A program made the position numbers and the translations under genes. From Nymphaea colorata (taxonomy: Eukaryota; Streptophyta; Magnoliopsida; Nymphaeales; Nymphaeaceae), in assembly GCF_008831285.2 (NCBI RefSeq), contig NC_045147.1, forward strand, positions 16,284,854 to 16,348,853: DNA of 64,000 nt, read 5' to 3'. How positions within the stretch are numbered: the first letter of the stretch is position 1; every line of letters starts with the position of its first letter. Under the pieces are notes generated by a model that saw only the letters and a list, made by a program, of their open reading frames with translations, had not been told where the DNA came from and did no database searches. Positions 1-20,152 of the stretch are shown one piece after another.

Positions 1-945
1 TTTAAAAAAGCGAAACATGGCTAAGTTTTACTTGGATCAAGGTGACCTACTCAAGGTAACCTGAAAAGGATCTTGTATATGCTTGAACTTCACACCGTGG
101 TTTTTGCTATTTAACATGGGTCTGACATCTACAAGAGTTTTTTCATCACCTTTTGAACAGATTGGCTTTTATAGCTCCTTTATAAGGTTAGTTATAGCTC
201 CATTATAAGGTTAGTTATAGCTCCATTATCAAGTTAGATATAAATTGTTGGACTTGGTATTCATTTTTTCAGTCGTCAATAACAAAATGACAAGCCTAAG
301 ATCAAATTGGTGAATTTGAGACACCAACAGTAGTATTGTAATTAAGAACTACATTCTTTAACATAGTTTCAACTTCACTCTTAAATTTAATAAGCACAGG
401 TAATGAGCAAGCTCGAGAATGTGAAGATTGTCAAATTGAGAGCCATCAAGTCTTGGCCCTACCATTTTGTTAGTGTTGGGGGTCGGGACTCGGCATCACC
501 TCATAAAATGTTTTATGAAAGCTCTTCGTCTTCATAAGAAATGATGAAGCCAAACTTGAGTAAATACCCAGTCAACTCTAACTGGCTGCCTTTTAGAGTT
601 ATTCAAACACGACCAAAATGTTTCAAAGTAGTTTGGTGGCGGAGTCAAATATTTTTTATGAGAGAGACACCGACTCAATTTTAGAAGTTCCAAAAAATCT
701 TAAGAACCCCAACAAAAGAATTTCTATTGCAATTCAATTCAGGTCGATTCTTGAGCGCCAAAAAGATCAGCCTGTTTCTGGAACTAAAGTAAAATTGTGG
801 GCTTAGAAATGAAAATTCTTCCGAGTTTAGTTTCCGAGAGGGACAGCAGATAATAGGTCCCTAAACTGGAAAAACGACAGAGAACGGGAGAAAGCAGAAA
901 GGGAAGAGAGAGAGAGAGTGCGGCCCCGGCTGCCTGTGGTGGCGT
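1..945. other. Upstream flank of the epimerase gene, no gene seen
   Basis: This AT-rich stretch has only short open frames and no recognisable protein. It contains a 23-bp direct repeat near its left end and a short GA run at about 907-918 just before the epimerase promoter. It probably holds distal promoter sequence. Confidence 0.5.
181..226. repeat. 23-bp tandem repeat, two copies
   Basis: Two identical 23-bp units (181-203 and 204-226) contain the words AAGGTTAGTTATAGCTCC. A decayed third partial unit may follow at 227-235. It lies about 1 kb upstream of the epimerase start codon. Confidence 0.75.
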
Positions 946-1025
946 ATGAGCTGTGCCTCTTCTCAGCCTCGTCTCACTCTCTGTCCCTTTCTCCGCTCCT
1001 TCCTTCTCCCTCGCCCTCTCCCTCG

Positions 1026-1032
1026 TATAAAT
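1026..1032 (+). promoter_or_regulatory. TATA box of the epimerase gene
   Basis: TATAAAT lies in a CT-rich, promoter-like stretch 181 bp before the ATG at 1213. Plant TATA boxes place transcription about 30 bp downstream, here near 1057. From there the first ATG met is the one at 1213, so this box favours 1213 over the in-frame ATG at 946. Confidence 0.55.
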
Positions 1033-1212
1033 GGCGAACTCCCCACTCCTTCCCGCTGCCTCTGCGTTCTTAAAGGCGCTTCTCCTCTCTCTCCTTCCAC
1101 CTCCTCCTTCCTCCTGAGGTTGTCAGCTCCGCGTCTTCCCTCTTCTTCTTCCTTCTCGGTGTTTTCCAAAGTTGGGTCCGTTAGGGAGATCCACGGTCCG
1201 GGTCTGCAAGAG

Positions 1213-8610
<7,398 letters not shown>

Positions 8611-8825
8611 ACAAAATCAGACCCGCCTTCCTCATCCTCTAACACTGATTTTCCATGTATATGCCAGCATTCCACAGAAAGCTGCTACAACCCGATGGTT
8701 TTATCATGGAAGGGTTACCAGCAAGCACCAAACCCAAAAAATCGTCCGTTCTTTGAGGCTGCTCTATTGTGATAATGGCCCCAGTTGTCTTTAATTTTGA
8801 CTCTCAATTATGTTTTAACGTAAAA

Positions 8826-8831
8826 AATAAA
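8826..8831 (+). terminator. Candidate polyadenylation signal of the UGE gene
   Basis: AATAAA occurs 216 nt after the epimerase stop codon, a normal plant 3' UTR distance. Plant poly(A) signals are loose, so this is only a candidate. Confidence 0.35.
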
Positions 8832-9696
8832 GACAATTCCTGCTGCTACTCAAATCTCGATGGTCGTCCCCTTTTTGCGCTTGATGCAGAATCACAAGGC
8901 CTGCTTTGGAATGACTTGAAGTCAAAAAAGCAGTTGGGTAGGGCCTCTTTATGAAAAGCGCGGGCGCAGGAATCTCATGCCTGCTAGTCCCTCTGTTATG
9001 ATCTTTTTGCCCGTTTGCCCTCTCTATGAATGAACGGACACGACGATGATGGACGGGACCATTCTTCGGCTGGCCGGAAGTCTTTTGGCAAAATTTCCCT
9101 TGCAATTTCGTGGTAGAATTAAAAATCATCTATGAACGGGATATGCCCAGCAGAGAGATTTCATTTTAAAAACTTGGATACATGCATCTGGAACGGAATC
9201 CGTTTAAGTCAGCTATCCAACAAGACTAGTGACGCGGGCGGTCTGAACCAGCACATGGTGCTGGAAATGGCCGAGCCGAGCAGAACAGGCCTAAGCTGAT
9301 GGGACTACTCTTGACCAGGGGGATAGGATCACTGCCCAAGCGCAGGTGCACCCTAATTACTAGACCAATTTAGAATTTAGTCAGTAATCTCCATCTTTCA
9401 ATATATATATAAAACAGTGTGTGAGAGATATATCTGCCATCATTCACTGCATGCGTATGACAGGAGGAAAACCATGGCATTTCACGTTTCAGTCATCTAG
9501 TTGCTGATTTTACAGGTCAAGTTCAGGAAGCGTGACATCTATATTACATGCATACGTATAAGGTGGGGTAGTAGGTAGGGGACAAGAGAAAGGAGGTGAT
9601 AGGGCTGGCAGCGGTATTTTACATTGGAGGTTCCAAAAGAAGGAACAGCAGGCAAGAAAAAAAAGAAAGAAAGAAAGAAAGACAGGCATCGGGGAG
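8832..9696. other. Spacer between convergent UGE and XRI1-like genes
   Basis: No protein is recognised. It probably holds the two 3' UTR ends. A (GAAA)n run lies at about 9656-9681, just beyond the XRI1-like stop codon. Confidence 0.5.
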
Positions 9697-10936
9697 TCAC
9701 CCTTTTGTTCGGATGATGGTGATGGTGCCCCTTCCCTGGGTCTGGATCTTGGTCAGTGCGATGATTGCCTTGCCGGAGAGGCCCGAAACCCGGTCGGGGG
9801 CAGCGCAGGGCAGCCGGGCGAACTCCCCCACGGGGTGCTGTATTGGCCTTGTTGGTCTCTTTAGCATCCTCTTGTTTATGTCGCTCAGTGTCACGTCGCC
9901 TTGCACTCCACTGGGCTTCACTACTGCAAAAGGATTTGCTACCCTCAAGGGCTTCTTCCTCCTCCTCTCCACCTTGCTCTTCTCCTTGCCTTTTAAAAAT
10001 ATCGACACCGACAAGTTTGAGCTCTTAATATCACACCCAATTTGCTTGGCTTCCGGAAGATTTAAACAGGCTGAAGTCAATTCGGAACCTGAAACGGATG
10101 GTTTTGAAGGAGCGCAGGTGCCTTCTTCATCTGTGCTTGAAAGTGTCTGATCTTTCTCGAAAGAAACTGCTCCATTTTCGTCACTTTGGCAGCTGGGCAA
10201 TAGTCCTTCAAATGCCAGGAAAATAAGCTGAGAAAATCATGCAGGAAACGAACAGGATAATAGAAGAGCATGAGCCTTTTTTTTTACCTGAGAGCGTGTT
10301 ACTGGCATCTTCCTGACGGAACCATGCAAAATTCGCGTCTAATTCGTCTTGCCAAAGGCCATTATAATCATCATTCTGCAGGGAGAAATAGCATTATTTC
10401 ATTTTAAAGGGAATGCAGGTCGATTATACTGCGGCGTGGATGTATAAGAGATGGATGGTTATTGAAGAACAAGTAAATAAAAGAAAAAATTTGCAGATTT
10501 GGTTTATCATACCAGCAGATAATTCTCTGTGCTCACGATGGTGTGCGAGTCATCCGGCGGGAAGAACAGCATCCTTCGCCGCTTGCACCGGTCTGTCCAA
10601 TCGACAACAGCATCTTGAAGATACCCGGAGCTCTGAGTATGGACTTCTTCCATGGCTGCCAGATACTGCATTTGGTGCAATTGGTAGTGGGGTATCAATG
10701 GAGTCTGCAATACTGGTGAATACCCACACCCAAAAGCAATTACAGCACAAACAAAAGCAAATTCTCAGCATACTCCTAGAGTGGCAAACATTAAAAATGA
10801 GCTGCAAACAAAAGCGAGAAAAGAGGTAAATACCAAAGGACAAGTCCGAGTCGAAATCAAAGTATGGGCACTGATCCTGTGTTGCCATTATCGAGAAATC
10901 GGGATCCCAACTCTTGATATGATCTGACTCTACCAT
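9697..10936 (-). CDS. XRI1: XRI1-like protein, four exons
   Basis: In Arabidopsis, X-ray induced transcript 1 is needed for meiosis and pollen development and responds to DNA damage; it is nuclear and not an enzyme of known activity. Exons on the minus strand are 10834-10936, 10513-10712, 10288-10375 and 9697-10205. They total 900 nt (299 residues), about the family size, and all junctions are in phase. Family marks are an acidic, aromatic N-terminus (CPYFDFDSDL), a basic patch CKRRRML in exon 2, and a conserved C-terminal block of about 85 residues. That block holds the words RRRKKPLRVANPFAVVKP, GDVTLSDIN, RPIQHPVGEFARLPC and the terminal QGRGTITIIRTKG. The exon 2 acceptor was chosen at 10712 because the more obvious one 6 nt inside breaks the frame. 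The exon 4 acceptor (AAG at 10206-10208) is inferred the same way. An in-frame ATG at 10993 would add 19 residues from a GA-rich leader; 10936 is preferred. The assignment rests on remembered family motifs. Confidence 0.8.
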
Positions 10937-11973
10937 CTTGGTGGTGGTGAATTTAAAAGAGAGGGAACGAAGAGAGAGAGAGAGATCAGTCAATGGTGAG
11001 TAAGAAGGGCATAATAAAAGTGCTTTGGTTTATTGTCTTTCTCGGTTTTTGAGAAGGGTGATGAATTATTGTTGTACATGATTTTGCTTCGTTTTTCCTT
11101 CTAATAGGAACATGCGAGCCACATTTCAAATCCCATCTTTTTCTTTGCTTGGTTTATTTAATAGAGAGTGCAGGTGGAGAGGTATCCATCTGATTTTTCC
11201 TTTTCACTTCTTTGGTTTCTTACTTTCCCTTTTCCCCCTCCCCGTCTTCCTGCTGATCTTTGCTCTCACCTAGACAGGACTTTTGGAGCCTGCTGTGGGC
11301 CCGGCAATATGACCTTGGGATTCGATCCCGTTATGGAGGGGCCACATGGGTCCCACTTCCGTAGACTAAGGTTGGGTCCCACATTTCTTGGGGCCATGTG
11401 GCACGCCTCAATAGTGGTTTGCTTACTTGTACTCTCTCTTTCTCTTTTATTGAAGAATTTATGAGCAGGGGATGGTGCAGTGGGGAGAGATGTACGTGGA
11501 TTGGTGCCTCATGAGGTAAAGCCTGTGGAAAATCCTTTGGGGTGTTACTGTCATGGAGTGAATAGTCGCAAATATCGGCAGATCTTTCAAGGATTTTGTG
11601 AGGTTTTCAAAAGCTGATGAAATGCTGAGAAAAAGTATGTTAATTTCAGAGCTCCAGTTTTTCTTTTCTTTTTTAAAACATACTATGCTTAAAGCAGCTT
11701 TTTTCTAGTTCTCTTTATATTACTAAAAAACTTTGTCTCGTCAGCTTGTTTATTTTATATGAAATTTAGATGCTTGTGTTTTCTGGTCGTGTTTGCTGTG
11801 AAAATCATAAGAAACTAGAACATTATTGGTTTTTCCTTGCTGGGATTCTTGAGAGAATGAAAACATATGAGTCTGATGGAGAACTGATCGAAGATGGTAT
11901 AACGTAAGGATTACATGACTCAGCTTAGCAAGCTTTAGAATCCTTTTAATATCAGCTGATTAATATGGTTTAG

Positions 11974-11975
<2 letters not shown>

Positions 11976-12007
<32 letters not shown>
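11976..12007. repeat. (GA)n microsatellite
   Basis: A pure GA run of about 16 units in intergenic DNA. Confidence 0.9.
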
Positions 12008-12011
<4 letters not shown>

Positions 12012-13273
12012 ACCTTCCAACATCCTACTTCCTGCCTTCTGTCATTTTTATTGAGGTGGGGGGAAGCCGGAAGTCCCACAGTTAGTTCAAAAGGCCGTAG
12101 GCATAGGGAAGACAATTTATTTTCTCTCTAGCTCGCTCTTTAAGTAATGCGTCTCATGAAACCAGTTTGATCAAGCAACTCCCAACAATTCTAATGATTT
12201 TTAAAAGATCAAAGGATGAAGTGGTCAGATGTAAGTGGTGAAACTCATTGTGAGCTGCTGCTTTTATGCCTTCGATTATCCTTCTTGTTCGTTCAAATAA
12301 TAGGATTTAGAACTTACTGTTATTTGTTAAATAAGTTAGCGGATCAAATCCATCAGCATATTTTTGTCAGTTCACACGTTTTTAAGGCAGGAAACACAGT
12401 ATCTAGAACGTGGAGTGTACTTGAAACATAAATTTATTACAAGCGCAATCAATCCAGTTAGATTATCATCATTTTGTTCTTCATGACTATTTCTCGTAAA
12501 CCATACCCCGAATCTGCGGCCCTTAAAGTTGGTTGAGCAAAGATCAGCTTTTAAATCACCAAAAGCCTACTGTATGTAAGTTCTTCTTGGTGATAAACAA
12601 AATGGCTGAAAATACACCAAATTTTGAAAGCTGAAAATGACATGTTTTTGTGTAAGAAAAAGAAAATTACATGGTATCTTATTTATAAAGGTATTTTAGA
12701 CATTGAAACCAGTAAATCAGGTCAAACAACATGTAAGCTTCATCCAAGTGAAAACTTACATACTGTACAAACATTTACCAGAAAGCTTCACAATGAGCGG
12801 CATGGGAAATTTGATTAATGTTCTTCTTGGCATGAATGGTACAAGTAGTTGTATTAATGTTGCAGTAAACTCATCGTCGCATATACGGAAACGAGAAGAT
12901 ACGACAATTGGCAGGAAAATTTACTGTATGCCAATACAAAAGTCATGCTGTGCAAAGGCAAAGTTTCCACGAATTTCTGCCACAGAAGCGTACAATATGT
13001 GGCAGGCTTTCCCTAGTATCTCTTCTTCTAAAGTATGTTTCTACTGCTTCCCTGCATACCTCTGACACAACGTTTTCTTCATCGCTGGCTCCTTATTTTA
13101 TCACACTCGATCAGCTCTTTTCCAGAATAAGCCCGAGATTTTATACACTTCCACTTAGCCTCACGAAGATTGAATAGTCTGAATCCTTTTGCTTTTCTTT
13201 TTACATACACAGAAGTTTTATCTCATGAATTCGAAAACAAAACTCTAAAAGTGAGCGATCAACCACCAAGCTG

Positions 13274-13277
<4 letters not shown>

Positions 13278-13321
<44 letters not shown>
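13278..13321. repeat. (TA)n microsatellite
   Basis: A pure TA run of about 22 units in intergenic DNA. Confidence 0.9.
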
Positions 13322-13323
<2 letters not shown>

Positions 13324-13583
13324 GAGTGTTGTAAATATTAATGGGTATCAGACTAAGCAGGTGCCAATAATTAGTCCTGTCCAAATACTAGCTGTGGATC
13401 GGTCTGTGTTTCAATAAAATAACCGTAAGAACCAAGATTCTTGTTACAAATCGACACGAATTGTATCGGACAATGGGGTGTATCGTTAAAGCTTTTAATA
13501 TGAGTGGTAAACATATATTGACAAGAATGGGAATTCTCTTAGCACCTTATAAAGAAGATTGCGGGAGCAGAGTGAGTCGCGAG

Positions 13584-13671
13584 CCATGAGGATGGATTCA
13601 TGGAACCCTCCCCATTAATGTAGAGAACCATGAGGATGGATTCATGGAACCCTCCCCATTAAGGTAGAGAA
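13584..13671. repeat. 44-bp tandem duplication
   Basis: Two nearly identical 44-bp units (13584-13627 and 13628-13671) share CCATGAGGATGGATTCATGG and AACCCTCCCCATTAA. They differ at about one base (ATG versus AGG before TAGAGAA), so the duplication is recent. No open frame spans it. Confidence 0.85.
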
Positions 13672-16600
13672 CCTACCCAGTTCACTTAGGGCTGCCCGTT
13701 AGGTAGAGGGAGATTCCTTAAAGAGGCTGAAGCCTCTTTCCTTTTCCTTTTATTTGTAGGGTCTAAGGCTGCTTTGGGACCTAAATGAGACATATAACAT
13801 CAATTAATTATAGGGTCACACATTTATTGCAGTGTAAAGGAGTAACACCCACTAGAATCAAATTTACCAGTTCACAAATTGACCAGCTACCTAAAAACAA
13901 GCTGCCCACCAAGTAAAGTCTGTCTTTTCACCTAGCAAATAGAGGGAAACATAGCCTTACTCATGCCAAGCCAGTCTACAGTCGACAGGCCTAGGTCTTG
14001 GCCAGCCAACAATCCCCTGACGTACACCCAGCCAGATGTCCATCCCTAGGTTAGGAAAGACAAGAAATGCAGCAGTACCTGAGCAATAATGCGGACAATT
14101 CTGCTGCCAACCCCTATATTGAAATCGGACTAGTATTTTCAGGACAAAGAGTACCGTGATCTTGATTCAGACATTTGACCAAGTTTACTGTAGCATCTCT
14201 TGCCCTATACTGTATTTCCAACTGGATGGAATACAGTAACTACTGTATAGCCACACATAGTGTCAAAAGCTACATGTTCAAGTATAAGCTACGTACACAA
14301 GACATGAAAGAAACATCATGGCCAAGATAAGATAATTGATTCCAGGGCTAACCTCGAACCTTTTTGCTGCTGAATTGCAGATGTTATGAACAGACACGGA
14401 AGAACCATTATGGTGTATGACAAATAAATAAGTAAACAACTACAGACTCTGCAAGTGGAAAGATTTGTTTATGAAGAAAAGATTCAGTCAGCCAGACTCG
14501 TGCTAGTTAAAGTGAAATGATAGTTCTTGCGTGTGCCTCAGTAGGTTCGAGACCAACTTTGTCAGATCGTCACCCTCAATCAGAAGATTCAAATTCGATC
14601 AAAATCTTTTCGACTGGATGCAGAGTCTGAGTACTCAATGAAGCATGTACTTGGTATGTTTCATTACTTCAATTTTTTTGGGGTATTTTTTTAGCGTTTG
14701 AAATCCTCCTTTTGCTCTGTGAATTTTCTTATTTAAAAGATATTTAAATTTTGATTTGATCTGATATTTCAGAATTGGTTTCTCTTTCAATTATATCATC
14801 TATTTTTTCTTTTTTGCCAGTTCAAATGACACCAGTTGTGGAGGCATGTCTATCCTGTGTATGTAAGACACGAGCGATCATCGACTTGACACCTAAAATT
14901 AAACTACCCCTTAAACGCTACATGGAAAATTTTTTGTCACAGTACTTGAAAAAGAAAATGAAAGAAAAACTTCCCATCCTTTTATTACTTTCGCCAAACA
15001 TACGTAGTCAACTCCAGAGAATCATTAAGAGTTGTCAAACAATTCTAAAGAAAACAGAAGAACAATTACCATTTACCAGTTGTGATTATCAACAACCTGC
15101 AGTATAAAAATAACTTATTTAATGGTAAAGAACCATGGTTTTACTTTACTGCACTGTTAAATGATCAACAACAAAAACTTACTTTTTTTTTTTTTTACCA
15201 AGAGGCAAGATTATACGGACCTACAGCTCTTTCCTCCCTCCCTAGTTGTAGGTGGTACATTGAACTTGGGCATCTACACCGATCATCAGAGAGAGTTGAC
15301 ATATGGCTAAAAATGAAAAATCTTAACCCGAAGCACCCTAAACTGTTGCTGCATCATACGTTGAAATTTGGCAAAGTGGCCCTAATTTTAGGGTAGATAT
15401 GCATCCAATTTCTTGGGATCAATGGCAACATTGTATAATGGAAACACAAATTCTCACTGGAGATAGAACAGTCATCAACTTGGAGGGTAGGTAGCTGATA
15501 ATCTAGTGACAGTACTTCCGTTGGAACATCGATTCACTAGCTTGGCATTTTTAATGACCACATAATTAATATGGTGCTGCATTTTTCTTCAAAGAAAGAG
15601 AGTGAGTTGTTAAAATCTGGAAAATGTGTGATGCAGAGTTGGTAAGCCAATCATGGTAGTAATCAATGAACAGCACGACATTACTCATAGGAGCCGTTGG
15701 GCGTTGAAACGAGCATGACTTGCTTCTACCCAACTTCAATAATGAGTCATGGACCCTTCATTGGTGGTGTAAACACACACACATGAGCCCAGGTCTGCTA
15801 ACTCAATCCAGGACCTTCTGCTTATTGTTCTCAAGCCCACCACCAACTATTTCTCTCTAAAGCAGAAATGTACAACTTCTTAACTTCTACATAATTATTA
15901 CAAAATTATACCATAATTTTATACAAGGCACACAAGAAAAATTAATGTTGATTTGTTTAAGAGTGTAAAGATGATCATGATCCACTGTTTGGGCATGTGG
16001 TGGGCGCAACGCTTGCTCTACTTTGTGGAAACTGCTGTCTTCTATGCACCATGGTATACAATTTTATTGAAAAATGGGCCCCATGAAAAGAATATCTGCT
16101 CTAAAAAGTCAGAGTAGGTTTAAACTCCTCATTTATGACCTTTATGTCATACGCTTGATATATAGATCGGTAAATGCTCATTACCATCATGAACAGCAAT
16201 TGCATGTTTCGGTGGATGCCAGAGCGAAGTTATAATTAGTTTACTATATGCTACTTGTTTCCTCCGCCTTGTTTAACTTCAAAGTTTTACTTCTTTTTTA
16301 AGTGAATGGATCACAAATGATTACTCATTACCATGTTTCATTTTGTAAAGATGAAAAAGGTACCGGCTTGAATCTGATTTCACATGATTCAATATTTTTT
16401 TGTTTCTCATTTACCTACCCAACATTTAGATCGAGCTCTACCAGAACTTCTATGGCTCCAAAATTGCCCCATCTGTCCGATTACAGTTTATGGATACCAA
16501 AAAGACAAATTGTTTGAATCTGATACCAATAAGAGAATAGTAAACAACAATCACTAATAATGCATCATAGTAAATTTTTCAAATGGCAGAAAGTGTTACT

Positions 16601-19600
16601 CGACGGTCCAATCTGATCCCCACGCTTTCTGTAGCAGGAAGTAGGAGGAGTGCAAGTCAACTAGCAGTAACAGCATGCTTTGGTTAGTTATCATGAGAGG
16701 GCCCAAAGAGAAAGCCATTCCTGTCAAAGATCCTCGCTTTTCTCTATAGTCAAGATAACGGAGTGTGCAAAAACACGACAAAGATCCTCATTTTTCCTGC
16801 TTTTCTTCATAGAGAGAGAGAGAGAAAACAAAGAAAAAGCAAAGGTGGTGAGATGTTATGTCCCCTTGACTTTTAGCACGGGAGCTGACTCCCGACAAAA
16901 TGATGTCGAATCGTTTTGGAAGAATCCAAACCGACCTTTTAAGAGCTGATCAGGAATCAAATTTCCTACCACCAAATTAAACAGGCATCAAAATTAGTTT
17001 AATGTGAAAAATATGGGCCCAATCAAGAGAAAATTGTTCATATCCTCACTTACTGAAACAATTGAAGCCTTGTTGTCACCTCCCCAACAGTGTAAGCTCT
17101 AATATTTCGACGTATATTTAAGCGATTGATTCCATTTCAATTTCAAGGGATATGAATGCATGGCGAACCCATAAAAAATTACATAATTACTGCTCACTAT
17201 GTAATCGTGATTAAGATTCCAAATCTCTTTCAAAGAGCTAGTTAATAGGGAGATTAAATTATATGGTCTTGCGGAGTTATGGGCTTTACACTCGCCTGAA
17301 CATCCTTAATGCATGCAGTATGAAGCTCAAACTTGTTAATTCATAGAGCCGAGGCAGCGGGCAGAGGAATTCAAAGTAATTAAGTGCTGTCATCATCACC
17401 ATCATCATCCCCACTATCATATCATTGCGGGGATTGTTTTGAGTTGCTTAGCAAAAGCCAAGAGAGTGGAGCTGCATTTTAGTTGAGGGAATCAACCTTT
17501 CTGTTTGATTCTGAGGTAAATGATCACGGATCTGGTTATTCTTTTTAAGAGAGAAAAAAAAAAGAAGATACACATCCTTTCTTAAAAGCAAGATCTTTTT
17601 TCTTTTTTTAAACTCCAGAGGCCCCCAACTTATTCGTTGTTTTGAATTCATGCTTTATGTTTTGGTTTTCCAAGTTCATCGTTTTCTTTTGAATGTCCGG
17701 ATAGTTCTCTGTATCTGCACTGGTTATTTCGCCATAAAACTAACTACGGAAATGTGATCATGTTCAAGAACCTCTAAACGAAAAGAGCGAATATTTTTCA
17801 ATTGGTAAAAGTTTGGAGTCTGTATTCTTGAAATTTTATAAACTTCTGTTCTTATGTTCAAGAAAACATGTTTTTGAAGTTAACTCTTATTAAGCATTAA
17901 TTTATCTAAACGTGGAGATCGTACTTCTGCAGTTGATGAGTAATCGTTTGTGCTAATCTAATCTGACCCACTTTTTACTTGAGTTTAATTGCTTTCAGAA
18001 TACTGGTATCTGTATAGACGACGAAAAAGGATCAGCAGGTTTACCAACCATAAAGAAAGCCTTTAAAGGAACTGACAGGGCAAGGACCATGGGATTTAAT
18101 TTCTCAGGCTTTAAATGGAATCAATCATTCGAAGTACTTTATACCCCTGCTATTTTTCAACTACAAAATCTGTTTGGCCTCCTTGTTCCTTTAATTTACC
18201 TCCATTTATTGGCAGATCCCTTCCAAATTAAAAAGTTACTGTTCTACTAAACCTGCTGTTGCATTTGCTGCAAATAAATTTAATCCTACCCGATTGGTTG
18301 AGTGGTGAACATTTATATGGTTGGTGGTGTTCTCGAATATTAACCATCATTGATCTTTGGAAGTTTGATTAAAAAGAAAAATCTCCACAATGGTATACTG
18401 TCTTTTTGTGCCTCTTCAGAAAGAATATAATATTATTGATGCTGTGACATCTTCTGTGTTTCAGGCAGAAAAGATGAAATCTGCAGTATCCCTTCTTTCG
18501 TACAAACGCACCTGAGACATAAGCAGGCATGCGCGCTAGCACGCAAACAAACAAGCGTAAAGTTGGTTTTTGTTTTACGAAAAATGTCTCGAAAATGGCG
18601 AAAGCTTTAACAGATAACACCAAATTAATCTTCTGTCCAACTTTATCCTGTTTTGATAGAAAGATGATGTCCATTTATCCCTGTTTTATATAACATGAGT
18701 TTGCCCAGTCAAGCATTTTAACTGTCTTATCCTGAAAAATGAATCCTCGATTTAAGTAATCTAGGGTTCTAAATCTCATTCTTTTGAAAAAAATGGCTAC
18801 CATTTGCACCCGCCATTTTTTCTTTCAATTTTGAGTAAAAAATAAACATGTAAAACCCTTTGACGAAACTATTCGAGGGTTCAAAATGTCGTTTGCAGAA
18901 CCAGTTAAGAAGTTACTGGCCACAACTCGTAAATGTACTTGTATATATTTATATATGAGAAAAAGGGAGAAATTAGATTCCCTGATCTTCTCTCTTATTC
19001 ATTGACTGTGGATAATAAATGTGAAGAGATAGTTACTAACTATAAGATGTAGACAAGTTTTTCTTTCTCTTCATTAAATGTTCAATTGAAGTTCAAGTTT
19101 AGTCAGATTCATAAGGTTCAGGATAGTCTATATATGAGGTCCAAGAAGATGTTTATCTGTTCAGATATGACGAGTTGCCATTCCAACAAAGAGTTGTTGA
19201 TTGTGAATCCCAGCTGCCACTGTTGAAGTAAAATGGTGAAATTTGCTTGGGGTGGGATCGATCGGTCTATCAGGAAGAGGAGGCCTTCTGCTGTTGGTGT
19301 GACACGGTGGAGCGCAGGGGCAGAGATGGTCCTTTCTCAACGTAATTTAGATAAAAAATCATTTAGATTGTATAAAAGTTCTAAGAAATTATATTTTAGA
19401 TGCTCTTAAAATTTTAAAACCATAGCGCAGTCCCCTAATAAATTTTTTTTTTTTTTTTAAACTCTGACCGTGGTGGAGTAAAGGCAGATTTAGTGTTTGG
19501 GGCCCTAGCATTGTACTCAATGCTTGGGTGCTCAAATGTCGAAAATACCCTGGATTTTTTAAGAGGTAAGCCCTCCGTAGTAGGGGCAAAAATGAAAAGG

Positions 19601-19996
19601 TGGAAAAATCACTTGTCGTGAAGAAACCCCCCCACACACACACACCTTGTTGAGAAGAATGAAAAAGCCACCCAGAGAGCCACACGAAGGCTTACAAAAG
19701 TCCCGAACATGGACAGTGTTTTTGTGGCGGAGGATGTTTGGTTCACCGTTTGCAGTGACTTCGTTGCATATCACGAGGCATCGCTCGGATAGAGATAAAG
19801 AAGTGGATCAAGCTCTCGTTTATTGTCAAGGTAGCCGGCAGCTAGTGTAGGCAATTGCCCACACGAATCCCATATAAATTGTTTGATTGTATGTTAATAC
19901 CTCATATAACTTTTCACTTATGTATCTCTCTTAAAAATTGCAATTTAAAGTATTAAAGCCTGTCTTTTTGTTATGCTTGGCTTTTTGTAGCTACCA

Positions 19997-20152
19997 GGGC
20001 GGAGTCAGGGTGGCCCGCACAGCTCCACTTCAAATATATATATATTTAAAAAAAATTTATTTGTCGTATATAAAAATATTTTAGTGCATGTCAAAATTTA
20101 GAAACTTTAATTCAGCTCCCCTTCATGAAAATTTTTTATCTCCGCCCCTATA
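19997..20152. mobile_element. MITE-like remnant with GGCGGAG ends
   Basis: An AT-rich core is bounded by AGGGCGGAGTCA on the left and TCTCCGCCCCTA on the right, which form an imperfect inverted repeat. The core phrase AAAATTTAGAAACTTTAAT also occurs at about 49812-49832 and, inverted, near 58960-58985. No clear target duplication was found, so the exact ends are uncertain. Confidence 0.45.

Noticed and set aside
9596-10150. 184-codon plus-strand frame
   Set aside because: It is antisense to the last XRI1-like exon, which carries the conserved family block.
14543-14554. GGTTCGAGACC, resembling a tRNA B box
   Set aside because: No matching A box, acceptor stem or cloverleaf could be formed around it.
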